Source: Mesorhizobium carmichaelinearum (GTDB lineage Bacteria > Pseudomonadota > Alphaproteobacteria > Rhizobiales > Rhizobiaceae). Taken from it: a stretch of DNA of 64,000 nucleotides. A model generated the notes under the pieces. It had not been told where the DNA came from and did not search any database. It was given only the letters and a program-made list of their open reading frames with translations. Location of the stretch: the NCBI RefSeq assembly GCF_900199455.1, contig NZ_FZQR01000006.1, positions 62,001 to 126,000 of the forward strand. Direction: 5' to 3'. How positions within the stretch are numbered: position 1 is the stretch's first letter; the number at the start of each line of letters is the position of its first letter. Below, piece by piece: positions 8,991 to 17,783 of this stretch. Both the position numbers and the translations under genes were made by a program.

Positions 8991-10145
8991 TCAGCCTCCT
9001 TTCACCGAGCCGGCAAGCAGCCCGCGGACGAAATAGCGCTGCAGCGAGAAGAAGACGATCAGCGGCACGATGATGGTGATGAAGGCCGATGTCGTCAGGA
9101 TCTCCCAGTTGCCGCCGCGAGAGCCGAGCAGCGCGTTGAGCTTGGCCGTCAACACGATCTGGTCGGGTGCCGTACCAAGGAAAACCATCGCCACCAACAG
9201 ATCGTTCCATACCCACAGGAATTGGAAGATGGCGAAGGAGGCCAGCACCGGGAAGGACAGCGGCAGCACGATCTTGACGAAGATCTCGAAATCGCTGGCG
9301 CCGTCGATGCGCGCCGATTCCATGATCTCGCGCGGCAGGCCGGCAATATAGCTCCTCAGCAGATAGATGGCGAAAGGCAGGCCGAAGCCGGTATGCGCCA
9401 GCCATATGCCGAGATAGGTCTTCGACGGGACGCCGAAGAACGCACCGACATTGTTGTAGAGCTTGAGCAGCGGGATCAGCGACATCTGCAGCGGCACCAC
9501 CAGGAGGCCGATGATGACCGCAATCAGCAGCGCCCGGCCAGGAAACCGCATCCAGGCCAGTGCGTAGGCGGCAAAGGCGGCGATCAGGATCGGGATGACG
9601 GTCGCCGGGATGGTGACGGTCAGCGAGTTCATGAACGAGCGGCCGATGCCTTCCGAAAACAGCACGGTATCGTAGTTTTCGGTGGTGAATTTCGGCGGCG
9701 CCGACGAGGCATAGTAGAGGCGCTGGCCGCGGTCGCCTTCGAACGCCTTGGGCGAGGCCATGACGAAACTGCCGTCGGCATTGACCTGCAGGGTCACGCC
9801 GTCACCCAGGTCTGCCGATGTGCCAGCCGGATATTGCGTCGGGGCCGCTGCTTTGACGCCGAAGGCGCTGATGTTGCGCTTGGCGCCGTCGCCGAAGATG
9901 TTGCCCTCGAGGACGAACTTGCCGTCCTTCTCTTTCTGCGTCGAGGCGGGCGGCAGGCGCCCGGCTTCGGTCTGGCTGGAACTGGCGAACGAATTCCACC
10001 AGCCCGAAGCGACGATCTGGTCCTTGTCGCGTAGCGACGAGACCAGGATGCCGAGCGTCGGAATGGTCCAGATGGCAACGAAGACCAGCACCGCGATGTG
10101 AACGCCGAAACGGCTGGCGAAGGAATTCCCGGTCGCGACGGCCAT
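8991..10145 (-). CDS. aglG: Alpha-glucoside ABC transporter permease (MalG type)
   Basis: A 384-residue inner-membrane permease. It has one N-terminal membrane segment (about residues 12-35) and then a long soluble insert of about 120 residues before the remaining five segments, a feature I associate with AglG. The EAA loop, MESARIDGASDFEIFVKIVLPLSFP region near residue 280, is the contact site for the ATPase. The gene starts one base after the stop of aglF. It forms the channel together with AglF. Confidence 0.92.
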   Translation of the reverse strand: MAVATGNSFASRFGVHIAVLVFVAIWTIPTLGILVSSLRDKDQIVASGWWNSFASSSQTEAGRLPPASTQKEKDGKFVLEGNIFGDGAKRNISAFGVKAAAPTQYPAGTSADLGDGVTLQVNADGSFVMASPKAFEGDRGQRLYYASSAPPKFTTENYDTVLFSEGIGRSFMNSLTVTIPATVIPILIAAFAAYALAWMRFPGRALLIAVIIGLLVVPLQMSLIPLLKLYNNVGAFFGVPSKTYLGIWLAHTGFGLPFAIYLLRSYIAGLPREIMESARIDGASDFEIFVKIVLPLSFPVLASFAIFQFLWVWNDLLVAMVFLGTAPDQIVLTAKLNALLGSRGGNWEILTTSAFITIIVPLIVFFSLQRYFVRGLLAGSVKGG

Positions 10146-10146
10146 C

Positions 10147-11160
10147 TCAGTGTCCTCCTGTCTCTTTGTTCGCCTGGCGGATATTCCACACCATGATCGG
10201 GATGACCGCGATCATGATGATGATGGCGATTGTGGCGCCGCGGCCGAAATCGCCACCACCGCGGAACATCCAGTCGAACATCAGATTGGCCAGCACCTGG
10301 CTGTTCCACTGGCCGTTGGTCATGGTCAGCACGATGTCGAACACTTTCAGCACCAAAATGGTGATCGTGGTCCACACCACCGCGATGGTGCCCCAGATCT
10401 GCGGCACCATGATCTTCCAGAAGATCTGGAACGGATTGGCGCCGTCGATGACGGCGGCTTCCAGCGTCTCTTCCGGAATGCCGCGCAGCGCCGAGGACAG
10501 GATGACCATGGCAAAGCCGGTCTGGATCCAGATCAGGATGATCATCAGGAAGAAATTGTTCCAGAACGGCAGCGATATCCACACCTGCGGCTGGCCGCCG
10601 AAGTGCTGGATGATGGCGTTGAGCAGGCCGATCTGCACCTGGCCCTCGCCGCGATATTCGTAGATGAACTTCCAGATCACGCTGGCGCCAACGAACGAGA
10701 TGGCCAGCGGCAGGAAGATCAGGCTCTTGGCAATCGTGCCCCACCAGATCTTGTCGGTGAGCACGGCGATGATCAGGCCGAGGAAGGTACAGGCGGCCGG
10801 CACCACTGCCAGCCAGAAGAGGTTGTTCAGGATCGAGCGTCGGAGATCTGGATCGCGTAAAGCCCACTCGTAATTGGCGAGCCCGACGAAACTGGTGCCG
10901 CCGCGGTCGAGGAAAGAGAGCCACAATGTCGCGATCACGGGGTAGATCAGGTAGATGGTGAGAATGATCAGCGCCGGGCCGACGAACAGCCATGGCCGCA
11001 CCAGGCCCTGCCGACGCAGATTGTTGATGGCAGCCGTGCCGGAGACCCCGCGTGAAGGGAAGGTCAGGTCGAGCAGTTTGTTGGCGCCCCAAAAATAGGC
11101 GACACAGCCGCCGACGCCGATGATGATGACGAATATGGCCGAGAAAATCTGAGCCGCCAT
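10147..11160 (-). CDS. aglF: Alpha-glucoside ABC transporter permease (MalF type)
   Basis: A 337-residue permease with about eight predicted hydrophobic segments. The EAA motif LEAAVIDGANPFQIFWKIMVP (around residue 235) identifies a binding-protein-dependent transport permease. The ATG at 11160 is supported by AGGGAG upstream and by the hydrophobic start MAAQIFSAIFVIIIGVGG; the frame is open 37 codons further but those residues look like leader sequence. It pairs with AglG in the membrane. Confidence 0.92.
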   Translation of the reverse strand: MAAQIFSAIFVIIIGVGGCVAYFWGANKLLDLTFPSRGVSGTAAINNLRRQGLVRPWLFVGPALIILTIYLIYPVIATLWLSFLDRGGTSFVGLANYEWALRDPDLRRSILNNLFWLAVVPAACTFLGLIIAVLTDKIWWGTIAKSLIFLPLAISFVGASVIWKFIYEYRGEGQVQIGLLNAIIQHFGGQPQVWISLPFWNNFFLMIILIWIQTGFAMVILSSALRGIPEETLEAAVIDGANPFQIFWKIMVPQIWGTIAVVWTTITILVLKVFDIVLTMTNGQWNSQVLANLMFDWMFRGGGDFGRGATIAIIIMIAVIPIMVWNIRQANKETGGH

Positions 11161-11279
11161 GGGTCCCTCTCCCTGCGCATGATCAGCCAGGCTTGGAACG
11201 GCCTTGGCGATGTGGCGATGCGCCGATTCAGTTAATCGGAACGAGCGAACGCAAATTGGTCCGGCGTGCATCGCCGGGC

Positions 11280-11306
11280 GGATCCGGGCCGACAGGGCCC
11301 GGATCC
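11280..11306 (-). other. Stem-loop in the aglE-aglF spacer
   Basis: Perfect 11-bp arms GGATCCGGGCC (11280-11290) and GGCCCGGATCC (11296-11306) enclose a 5-nt loop. It lies in the 203-bp spacer after the binding-protein gene and before the first permease. By analogy with malE-malF spacers it may protect the upstream mRNA so that more binding protein is made than permease. There is no T-run, so full termination is unlikely. Confidence 0.6.
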
Positions 11307-11363
11307 AGTCTGTGGATCAGGAAGTTCTAACCGCAGCCGAAGCGGCTGCTACCTGCCAGCTGG

Positions 11364-12719
11364 CTACTTGATGGCATCCCAGCTCTTCTGGATGTCGGTG
11401 GCCACGTCCTGGGCGGATTTGCCGCCGACCAGATCGATCATGCCGGTCCAGAATGAGCCGGCGCCGACCTTGCCGGGCATCAGGTCCGAACCGTCGAAGC
11501 GGACTGTCGTCGCTCCGACCAGGATCTCGCCCTGCTTCTTCAGCGCATCGCTGCCATAAGCGTCCTTGTTGGCACCCTTGAAGGGCGTGACGAAGCTCTT
11601 CTGCGCCATCCACAATTCATGCGCGAGCGGCATCTCGAGGAACTTGATGAATTCGCGCGAAGCCTTGGAGTCCTTGGTGATCATCACCAGCGTTCCGGCG
11701 ACTTCCAGCGGCGTGCCGAGTTCCGGCTTGGAGGCGTAGGGCGGGTAGGGGAAGAAGTCCGCATCCTGGCCAAGCTTTACGCCCTCCGGGAAGAAGGAGG
11801 GGATGAACGATGCCTGATGGTGCATGTAGCACTTCGGCGGCACGGTGAAGAGGCCCTTCGGGCTGTCGCGGAAGTCGGTCGCGGCCACCGCCTTGGCGCC
11901 GCCATCCACCATCTTGTCGTCGGTAGCGATCTTGCCGAAGATGTCGATGGCGTTGACCACTGCCGGATCGGTGAACGGAATCTCGTTCTTTGTCCACTTG
12001 TCGTAAACTTCAGGCGGCTGCGTCCTGAGCATGATGTCCTCGACCCAGTCGGTCGCCGGCCAGCCGGTCGCGCCGCCGGAGCCAAGTCCGATGCACCAGG
12101 GCTTGCCACCATCGGCGATGATCTTCTTTTCGAGCTCGGCCAGTTCCTCCTGGGTCTTCGGCACCTTGTAGGCGGCTTCCTGGAAATTGTCGGGCGAATA
12201 CCAGACCAGACCTTTCACGTCGATCTTGTAGGGAAAGGCATAGAAAGCCGACTTGCCGTCCTTGCCCGTATAGGTGCCGAGTTTGGCCCAGGAGTCGCCG
12301 GCGGCGTAGTTCTCCTTGATCCAGGCAGCGACGTCGTCGCCCAGCGGGGTCAGCACGCCCTTGGAAGCAAGATCCTGGATCAGGCCCGGCTGCGGCAGGA
12401 CGGCGATGTTCGGCGGGCTGCCGGCCTGGGTGTCGATGACGATCTGCTGCTCGTAATTTTCGGAGGAGGAGTATTTCACCTCCGCCCCGGTCGCCTCGGA
12501 GAAATAATCGAGCACCGAACGGACAAGCGTCTCATCCTCGCCGCGCCACGGCCCGAAGATGGTCAGCGTCTCACCCTTGAGGTCGACCTTCTTGAGGTCT
12601 TCAAAATTCGCCCAGTGAAACTTCGGATCTTCGCCCGGCTTGAACTTCAGTTCAGCATGCGCGGGCGCGCCAAGGGCGAGCGCACCAAACGCAACACCCA
12701 GCAAAAGCATTTTCTTCAT
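11364..12719 (-). CDS. aglE: Alpha-glucoside ABC transporter periplasmic binding protein
   Basis: A 451-residue family 1 extracellular solute-binding protein with signal peptide MKKMLLLGVAFGALALGAPAHA. The mature protein has the expected length for maltose/alpha-glucoside binders. The ATG at 12719 follows GGGAGGAATACCG; the frame extends 54 codons upstream but that part overlaps the control region and has no signal sequence at its start. It is the first gene of the agl operon and lies opposite the LacI regulator gene, with a palindromic operator 112 bp upstream. Confidence 0.93.
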   Translation of the reverse strand: MKKMLLLGVAFGALALGAPAHAELKFKPGEDPKFHWANFEDLKKVDLKGETLTIFGPWRGEDETLVRSVLDYFSEATGAEVKYSSSENYEQQIVIDTQAGSPPNIAVLPQPGLIQDLASKGVLTPLGDDVAAWIKENYAAGDSWAKLGTYTGKDGKSAFYAFPYKIDVKGLVWYSPDNFQEAAYKVPKTQEELAELEKKIIADGGKPWCIGLGSGGATGWPATDWVEDIMLRTQPPEVYDKWTKNEIPFTDPAVVNAIDIFGKIATDDKMVDGGAKAVAATDFRDSPKGLFTVPPKCYMHHQASFIPSFFPEGVKLGQDADFFPYPPYASKPELGTPLEVAGTLVMITKDSKASREFIKFLEMPLAHELWMAQKSFVTPFKGANKDAYGSDALKKQGEILVGATTVRFDGSDLMPGKVGAGSFWTGMIDLVGGKSAQDVATDIQKSWDAIK

Positions 12720-12830
12720 CGGTATTCCTCCCAGTGGGTCACATGCACCGGACGGAACCTCCATTCCGCCCGCCGACGCCGCAGGACTGTGACTCAGTCG
12801 CAAGGGAACCGCAACCTTTCGAAGAGTCTT

Positions 12831-12844
12831 CCAAAGCGCTTTGG
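12831..12844. promoter_or_regulatory. AglR operator, perfect palindrome
   Basis: CCAAAGCGCTTTGG is a perfect 14-bp palindrome with the central CG typical of LacI-family operators. It lies 112 bp upstream of aglE, and its AAAGCGCTTT core recurs just before aglR. Confidence 0.75.
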
Positions 12845-13052
12845 CTTTTCCGATCACGCCATTGAATCGAGCGGAAGTCAAGAGGCTCAGTAAACTAATC
12901 GATTTAATTTTGTAGATTTTGACGCTGAAAAGTGCAGCGCAGCATGCTTTTTTGGCGGCGCAACAGCAATTTTTTGTTTCAAACCGGTCCCAACCCTGAC
13001 TATGGTCGTCCCGGTGCCGTCGCGCCCTAGTGGCGCTTGGGTCGATTCAATT

Positions 13053-13066
13053 TAAAAGCGCTTTGA
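13053..13066. promoter_or_regulatory. Second AglR operator, next to the aglR start
   Basis: TAAAAGCGCTTTGA shares the palindromic AAAGCGCTTT core with the site at 12831-12844. It ends 16 bp before the aglR start codon, a position that suits autorepression. The two centres are about 222 bp apart, so DNA looping is possible. Confidence 0.65.
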
Positions 13067-13082
13067 GGGAATGGAGACCGTT

Positions 13083-14105
13083 GTGAACCTCAAGCAGCTC
13101 GCGCAAATGCTGGCGCTCTCCCAGACCACGGTAAGCCGGGCATTGAACGGCTACCCGGAGGTCAACGAGGAAACGCGCAGGCGCGTCATGGACGCCGCCA
13201 AGCGCCATGGCTATCGCCCCAATCCGAGTGCGCGGCGGCTGGCGACCGGCAAGTCCGGCATGATCGGCTACGTCCTGCCCACGGGTGCGACCGTCGACAT
13301 CGATCCGCACTTCGTCGAATTCCTGTCCGGCCTCGGCGATTATGCCCGCTCGCACGAGCTTGATCTCGTGCTGTCGCCGGCCGACGCTGATGATCAGGAG
13401 ACGACCTATCGGCGCATCGTCGCCAACCGGCAGGTCGATGCCGTCTATATCTCTTCGCCGAGGCCGCAGGACAGTCGGGTGTCGCTGGTCAGCACGCTCG
13501 GCATTCCTTTCCTCGTCCATGGTCGCAGTGAAGGCTTCGATTTCGACTATCCTTATCTCGACATCGACAATGAGGGTGCTTTCCACGAGGCGGCGCGCCT
13601 GCTGGTGCAACTCGGCCACCGGCGGCTGGCGCTGATCAATGGCGACGACCGCGAGACCTTCGCCATCCATCGCGAGCGCGGCGTGCGCCGGGCGCTTGCC
13701 GCAAGCGGGCTGACCTTGGGCGAACGCCACGTCTGCTCCGTGGTCATGACCGAGGAGAACGGTTACCGCGCCACCAGGCGTCTGCTGGAGGAGAGCGACG
13801 CGCCGACGGCGATCGCCTGCTCCAGCCTGATCATGGCGCTGGGCGTCGTGCGCGCGGTGCGCGACCTCGGCCTGACGATCCCCGGCGACGTCTCGCTGAT
13901 CGCCCATGACGACGTCTTCCCTTGGCTGAAGCCGGAGAACTTTTCCGTGCCGCTGTCGACGACGCGCTCATCGATCCGTCTCGCCGGCGCCCGCGTCGCC
14001 GAACGGCTGGCCGCGCGGATATCGGGACTGGAAGAAGGCGCTCGCGGCGAAGTCTGGCCGGTCGATCTGGTGGTCAGGGGATCTGTCGCCGGGGCGCCGG
14101 CGTAG
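13083..14105 (+). CDS. aglR: LacI-family regulator of the agl operon
   Basis: A 340-residue LacI/GalR-type regulator. The N-terminal helix-turn-helix is VNLKQLAQMLALSQTTVSRALNGY and the rest is a periplasmic-binding-like sugar sensor domain. I chose the GTG at 13083: GGAG lies 6 nt upstream and the protein then starts directly at the helix-turn-helix. An ATG at 13071 is in frame but has poor spacing to any ribosome site. It is divergent from aglE and flanked by two matching palindromes, so it probably represses agl transcription until an alpha-glucoside binds, and represses itself. Confidence 0.9.
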   Translation: MNLKQLAQMLALSQTTVSRALNGYPEVNEETRRRVMDAAKRHGYRPNPSARRLATGKSGMIGYVLPTGATVDIDPHFVEFLSGLGDYARSHELDLVLSPADADDQETTYRRIVANRQVDAVYISSPRPQDSRVSLVSTLGIPFLVHGRSEGFDFDYPYLDIDNEGAFHEAARLLVQLGHRRLALINGDDRETFAIHRERGVRRALAASGLTLGERHVCSVVMTEENGYRATRRLLEESDAPTAIACSSLIMALGVVRAVRDLGLTIPGDVSLIAHDDVFPWLKPENFSVPLSTTRSSIRLAGARVAERLAARISGLEEGARGEVWPVDLVVRGSVAGAPA

Positions 14106-14247
14106 GGCTAGGTCCAATCACTGTGAACGACCGGGTTCGGCCCGAAGCGGACCTTCTGATGAATGTCACTCAAAAGTGACCTCGGTTTTGAAGCAACGAC
14201 GAGGGCCCATTAACGCGGCGTTAGCCCGCCTGTTCGAGCATGAGCCG

Positions 14248-14901
14248 ATGAACACCAATCAGCCCAGCGCGGTTTTCGGCCGGCGCGGGCGCGACAGCCG
14301 CGCCCCGGCCACCGCAGTTCACCATGCAACAAGACCGGCGCGTCCTATCGGCCATATCGTGTTTCTGCTTGGTCTGACGGGCCTTTTGCTGATGGTTGCC
14401 GGTGCAATCTTCTGGACGTTGCCAGCGATCGGAAAGGCAAATGCGGAAGTCGCGCGGTCGAAACAGAAAGTGGTCGAGATCGTCAACCAGCCGGTTACCC
14501 ATCTGCACCGCTCCGGGTCATTCACGGTGTTTTCGCCAGGCTGGTTTCATCCAGGCGCCACAGAGCCTGACTTCAACAATGTCGACATTCGCACCACGCA
14601 GGAACTCACCTATGAGGGCCATGTCACGTCAGACCTGAACCCCACCGAGATGTTCAATGGAAGCGAACTCGAATTCAACGCGATGACCAAATATTTCTAC
14701 ACCGACCGGACACTGCCCAAGAAGCGGTTGTCCGACACGGAAATGGTCGAGATCAACGGTCTCTACCGCGTCATCGGCCACGATGAGCAGGCGGCGTTGA
14801 TGCGATGGCTTGTTGTAATCGGGCTGGCTGTCGTCGGGTTTTGTCTTGCATCCGCGTTGTTTCTGCAAATCGGCCGAACCCGGCAGCTCCCGGCAGCATA
14901 A
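14248..14901 (+). CDS. Hypothetical membrane protein with two terminal transmembrane segments
   Basis: I do not recognise this gene. From the ATG at 14248 it encodes 217 residues: a basic N-terminus, a membrane segment at about residues 37-60 (IGHIVFLLGLTGLLLMVAGA), an extracytoplasmic domain of about 110 residues with no Cys, and a second membrane segment near the C-terminus (WLVVIGLAVVGFCLASALFL). The frame is open back to a GTG at 14176, and neither start has a strong ribosome site. The next genes are on the other strand, so it stands alone. The middle domain could sense something in the periplasm, but there is no direct evidence. Confidence 0.6.
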   Translation: MNTNQPSAVFGRRGRDSRAPATAVHHATRPARPIGHIVFLLGLTGLLLMVAGAIFWTLPAIGKANAEVARSKQKVVEIVNQPVTHLHRSGSFTVFSPGWFHPGATEPDFNNVDIRTTQELTYEGHVTSDLNPTEMFNGSELEFNAMTKYFYTDRTLPKKRLSDTEMVEINGLYRVIGHDEQAALMRWLVVIGLAVVGFCLASALFLQIGRTRQLPAA

Positions 14902-14921
14902 ACAGAAGCCAGGAGCAACAC

Positions 14922-16370
14922 TCACTCCTTCGCCGCCTCGGCCGCCTTGATGTCCAGCAGCCCATAGCCGAAATCATTGTCGCGCCCCTTAGGCCCCAAA
15001 TCCTTGGCCGTTGCCGCCAGCGCCTTCTCGATGCCGTCGGCCGAGCGGTCGGGCGAAGCATGGATCAGATTGGCGATGGCGCCGCTGACGATCGCGGCGG
15101 CGAACGAGGTGCCGGTGACGACGTCGGAGCCGGCGCCGCTCGGCGCCACCATCTCGACGCCGGGCGCGGAAATGAAGACATAGGCGCCACGATTGGCTTG
15201 CGGCATCAGAGCGTCCTTGGCGTCGGTGGCGGTCACCGCGATGACGCCGTCGAAGGCTGCGGGGTAGCCATAGGGCGCCTTCGGCCCGTTATTGCCGGCG
15301 GCGGCGACCAGCACCATGCCGAGTGCCCTTGCATTGCGGCAGGCGGCGCCGAGCAGATCGTTCTTCGGCCCGACGAAGCTCATATTGACAATGCTGACAT
15401 TCTGCTCCGCCGCCCAGTCGAGCGCTGACAGGATGACGTCCATGGTCGACTTGCCGCCTTCGAAGGCGCGGGCGTGATAGATCCTGGCGCCCGGCGCCAT
15501 GCCTTCCAGCGCGCCGACGCCGGCGATCAGCCCGTCGACCGAGGTGCCGTGGTCGCGCTTTTCGATCGGCACGTCGGGCATGGCGTCGAACTGCGCGGCG
15601 ATGACGCCGGCCAGTGCCGGATTGGCGTCGTCGATGCCGGTATCGATGACGGCAACCCTGACGTTTTCGCCGCTCGCCTGCTTGGAATCGAGTTCGATGC
15701 GGCCGAAGGCATAGTTCACGATGCCCGCGGCCTGCTGCAGTGTATAAATGTGATTGGGTTCGCGGCGCTGCGTACGGCCGTCGGCGGCAAGCTGCGCCAG
15801 CACGACGCCGACGGGGCGGCCGTCGGGAATGCCGAAGCGCACCAGCGTGGTGCCGAGCAGCCGGGACTGGCGCTGCGAGCGCACTTCGAGGCCGAAGGAG
15901 GCAGCGATCTGCTGCACGGCGCCGGCATCGCCGTCAACGGTCACCAGCACCTCGTCGGGCACGAACTCGCCGGCCACCGCGCGCGGCGGCTGAACGGCAA
16001 TGAGATCGGTCGGCGAGATGATCGGACCGCCGGCCGGCGGGCCGGCCTGATTGTTGCCCGGTGGCGCCGCCGGTTCTGGTCGTGGCGTCGGTACCGGTGC
16101 CGGAGGCGCGACCGGATTGGGAAACAGGTCGACGATCAGGGCGGGCAGAAAGACGGCGCCGGCCTGGGCAGGACCCGCACCGCCGGCATTGTCGCTGGCG
16201 CCGCTGCCGTCCTTAGCGCAGTTGGCGCCGGCGGCATTGGTGCCGTTGCGGCAGTCGATCTTCGTCTGGTCGCTGTTGGCGGCGTTGGTCTGGGCCGACG
16301 CAGGCACGGCGGCGATTGTCATCGCCGCCGCAAGGATCGCCGCAAATCGAAGGGCCGCCTCAGCCGCCAT
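14922..16370 (-). CDS. Secreted S8 (subtilisin-like) serine protease
   Basis: A 482-residue protein with a signal peptide (MAAEAALRFAAILAAAMTIAAVPASA). A low-complexity Pro/Ala/Gly linker follows (about residues 60-115), then an inhibitor-I9-like prodomain, then a peptidase S8 domain. The catalytic triad is visible: Asp in VAVIDTGID, His in RDHGTSVDG and Ser in GTSFAAAIVSG. The Asn of the oxyanion hole is in AAAGNNGPK. It should be exported and act in the periplasm or outside. Its start overlaps the anti-sigma gene by 11 bp, and the three-gene operon begins with an ECF sigma factor. The protease could be a target of the sigma factor or could process the anti-sigma protein; both are inference. 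Confidence 0.9.
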   Translation of the reverse strand: MAAEAALRFAAILAAAMTIAAVPASAQTNAANSDQTKIDCRNGTNAAGANCAKDGSGASDNAGGAGPAQAGAVFLPALIVDLFPNPVAPPAPVPTPRPEPAAPPGNNQAGPPAGGPIISPTDLIAVQPPRAVAGEFVPDEVLVTVDGDAGAVQQIAASFGLEVRSQRQSRLLGTTLVRFGIPDGRPVGVVLAQLAADGRTQRREPNHIYTLQQAAGIVNYAFGRIELDSKQASGENVRVAVIDTGIDDANPALAGVIAAQFDAMPDVPIEKRDHGTSVDGLIAGVGALEGMAPGARIYHARAFEGGKSTMDVILSALDWAAEQNVSIVNMSFVGPKNDLLGAACRNARALGMVLVAAAGNNGPKAPYGYPAAFDGVIAVTATDAKDALMPQANRGAYVFISAPGVEMVAPSGAGSDVVTGTSFAAAIVSGAIANLIHASPDRSADGIEKALAATAKDLGPKGRDNDFGYGLLDIKAAEAAKE

Positions 16371-17028
16371 CAGCCGGTTTCCTTCCCTCGATCACAGTGT
16401 CCGCGAACGGCTGGGCAGCAATAAGGCCAAGCTGCTTGGCGTAATCGGCTGCGTTGGCGGCGGGGATGGCCAGCCGGAAGACGCCGTCGGCGGTCGGCCC
16501 GCCGATGACCTTCAGCCCGTTGCTGCCGAGGAATGCCGAAATGTCCGACATCTTCGCATCCGGTTTGAACTTGACCAGCGCGAACGGTATTTTCGCCAGA
16601 TCGTCTTCTGCCCCGGCAATCTCGAAATCCTTGCCCTTGCCGCCGGGCTGCACCAGGGACTGCACCGCGATCAGCGCCAGCAGGACCGCGGCCGCCGCCC
16701 AGGCGACGCCGACCGGCACCGCCATGAAGCGGCCCCAGGCCTGCGCCAGCCAGGACGAGCCTGCCGGCTTGCGTGCGGGTCCGGCCTCGGCATCGAGCGC
16801 CCTGGCGAAGCGGCTGAGCGCATCGGCGGGCGGGCGGATGGCTTCATTGGCGGCCGATGTACCGGAGAATTCGGCCTCGGCCTCGCCAAGGGCTGCCATC
16901 GCCGCCGGATCCGTCGCCAGCCATTCCTCGACGGCTTCGAGGTCGGAACCTTCCAGCGAGCCGTTCAGATAGAACGGCAGCAGCGTTTCCATTTCGTCGC
17001 GGCGCGACATCTTTTCAGCGGCGCTCAT
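16360..17028 (-). CDS. Membrane-anchored anti-sigma factor
   Basis: A 222-residue protein with a cytoplasmic N-terminal part (about 1-105), one membrane segment (VGVAWAAAAVLLALIAVQSLV) and a periplasmic C-terminal domain of about 95 residues. It lacks the His-x3-Cys-x2-Cys zinc motif of many anti-sigma factors. The call rests on topology and on its place directly after an ECF sigma gene. The ATG at 17028 overlaps the sigma stop as ATGA, giving translational coupling; a GTG six bases upstream is also in frame. It probably holds the sigma factor at the membrane until a periplasmic signal releases it. Confidence 0.8.
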   Translation of the reverse strand: MSAAEKMSRRDEMETLLPFYLNGSLEGSDLEAVEEWLATDPAAMAALGEAEAEFSGTSAANEAIRPPADALSRFARALDAEAGPARKPAGSSWLAQAWGRFMAVPVGVAWAAAAVLLALIAVQSLVQPGGKGKDFEIAGAEDDLAKIPFALVKFKPDAKMSDISAFLGSNGLKVIGGPTADGVFRLAIPAANAADYAKQLGLIAAQPFADTVIEGRKPADGG

Positions 17029-17651
17029 GGCCACCCCCTGTCGTAACCGGCGGCCTTGAGGGCCTCGCCGAGTTTCTTGCGGGCGTAGAACATCCGGGTC
17101 TTCACGGTCGCGACCGGGATGCCGAGCACCTCGCCGATCTCGGTCACCGACTGTCCGTGATAATAGGCAAGATCGATCACCGTGCGGTGTTCTTCGGGCA
17201 AGGCGTCGATGAAGCGGCGCAAGGCGGCGGCCTTGTCCTCTTTCATGGTGACGACCTCCGGCGTGTCGGCGCTGTCAGGCACCGCGGCGGCCGCCTCGTC
17301 GTCGATCCAGTCTTCCTTTTTCTTGCGCAGCAGCGACAGCGCCTTGAACCGGGCGATGCCGAGCAGCCATGTCGAGACTTCGGAGCGCCCTTCGAACCCT
17401 GGCGCCTGGCGCCACAGTTCTAGGAACACCTCATTCGCGATATCGTCAGCCATCATTTCCGATCCCGTCTGGCGCGCCACGAAGCGGTAGACCCGCGCGT
17501 GGTGACGCATGAACAGCAGCCGCACGGCGGCACGGTCGCCCTTCGCGACCCGGTCGACAAGCGCGCGATCGGTTTCCGTCGCCGCCGTCATGGCCGGTCG
17601 AGCCGCCTGGCTCCTGTCTGCTCTGTCGCTGATCGGTCCAAAAAGGTTCAT
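17025..17651 (-). CDS. ECF-family RNA polymerase sigma factor
   Basis: A 208-residue sigma-70 family protein with only regions 2 and 4. Region 2 is seen around LLFMRHHARVYRFVARQTGSEMMADDIANEVFLELW and region 4 around LPEEHRTVIDLAYYHGQSVTEIGEVLGIPVATVKTRMFYARKKL. It directs RNA polymerase to a small regulon, probably one responding to an envelope signal through the anti-sigma factor that follows it. The ATG at 17651 has GGAGG directly against it, which is poor spacing; an internal ATG at 17591 would still keep both domains but has no ribosome site. The start is therefore uncertain. Confidence 0.88.
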   Translation of the reverse strand: MNLFGPISDRADRSQAARPAMTAATETDRALVDRVAKGDRAAVRLLFMRHHARVYRFVARQTGSEMMADDIANEVFLELWRQAPGFEGRSEVSTWLLGIARFKALSLLRKKKEDWIDDEAAAAVPDSADTPEVVTMKEDKAAALRRFIDALPEEHRTVIDLAYYHGQSVTEIGEVLGIPVATVKTRMFYARKKLGEALKAAGYDRGWP

Positions 17652-17708
17652 CCTCCGCCAAGGAATTTGCGGAGGCTAACCGAAGAGCGGGGCGGTTGCC
17701 AGAGTGTC

Positions 17709-17768
17709 GCCCTTCTCCCCGTCACTATACGGGGAGAAGGTGCCGGCAGGCGGATGAGGGGCGGCGCC
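17709..17768. repeat. Palindromic intergenic repeat, single unit
   Basis: The core CTTCTCCCCGT-N6-ACGGGGAGAAG is a near-perfect hairpin, followed by GTGCCGGCAGGCGGATGAGG and then GGCGGCGCC. The same 59-bp unit occurs in inverted orientation at 46451-46509. It lies between the sigma factor gene and the end of the phosphodiesterase gene and looks like a dispersed rhizobial palindromic element. Confidence 0.85.
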
Positions 17769-17783
17769 GACGTCGCGTTCACA

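Larger units (their letters stand above)
12720..13082. promoter_or_regulatory. Divergent control region between aglE and aglR
   Basis: This 363-bp region separates the leftward agl operon from its rightward LacI-type regulator. It holds two LacI-type palindromes sharing the core AAAGCGCTTT, annotated separately, and an AT-rich middle (about 12890-12985) where the promoters probably lie. I could not fix -35/-10 boxes with confidence. Confidence 0.7.

Noticed and set aside
13047..13907. 286-codon minus-strand frame antisense to aglR
   Set aside because: The plus strand encodes a complete LacI regulator; the other frame has no domain.
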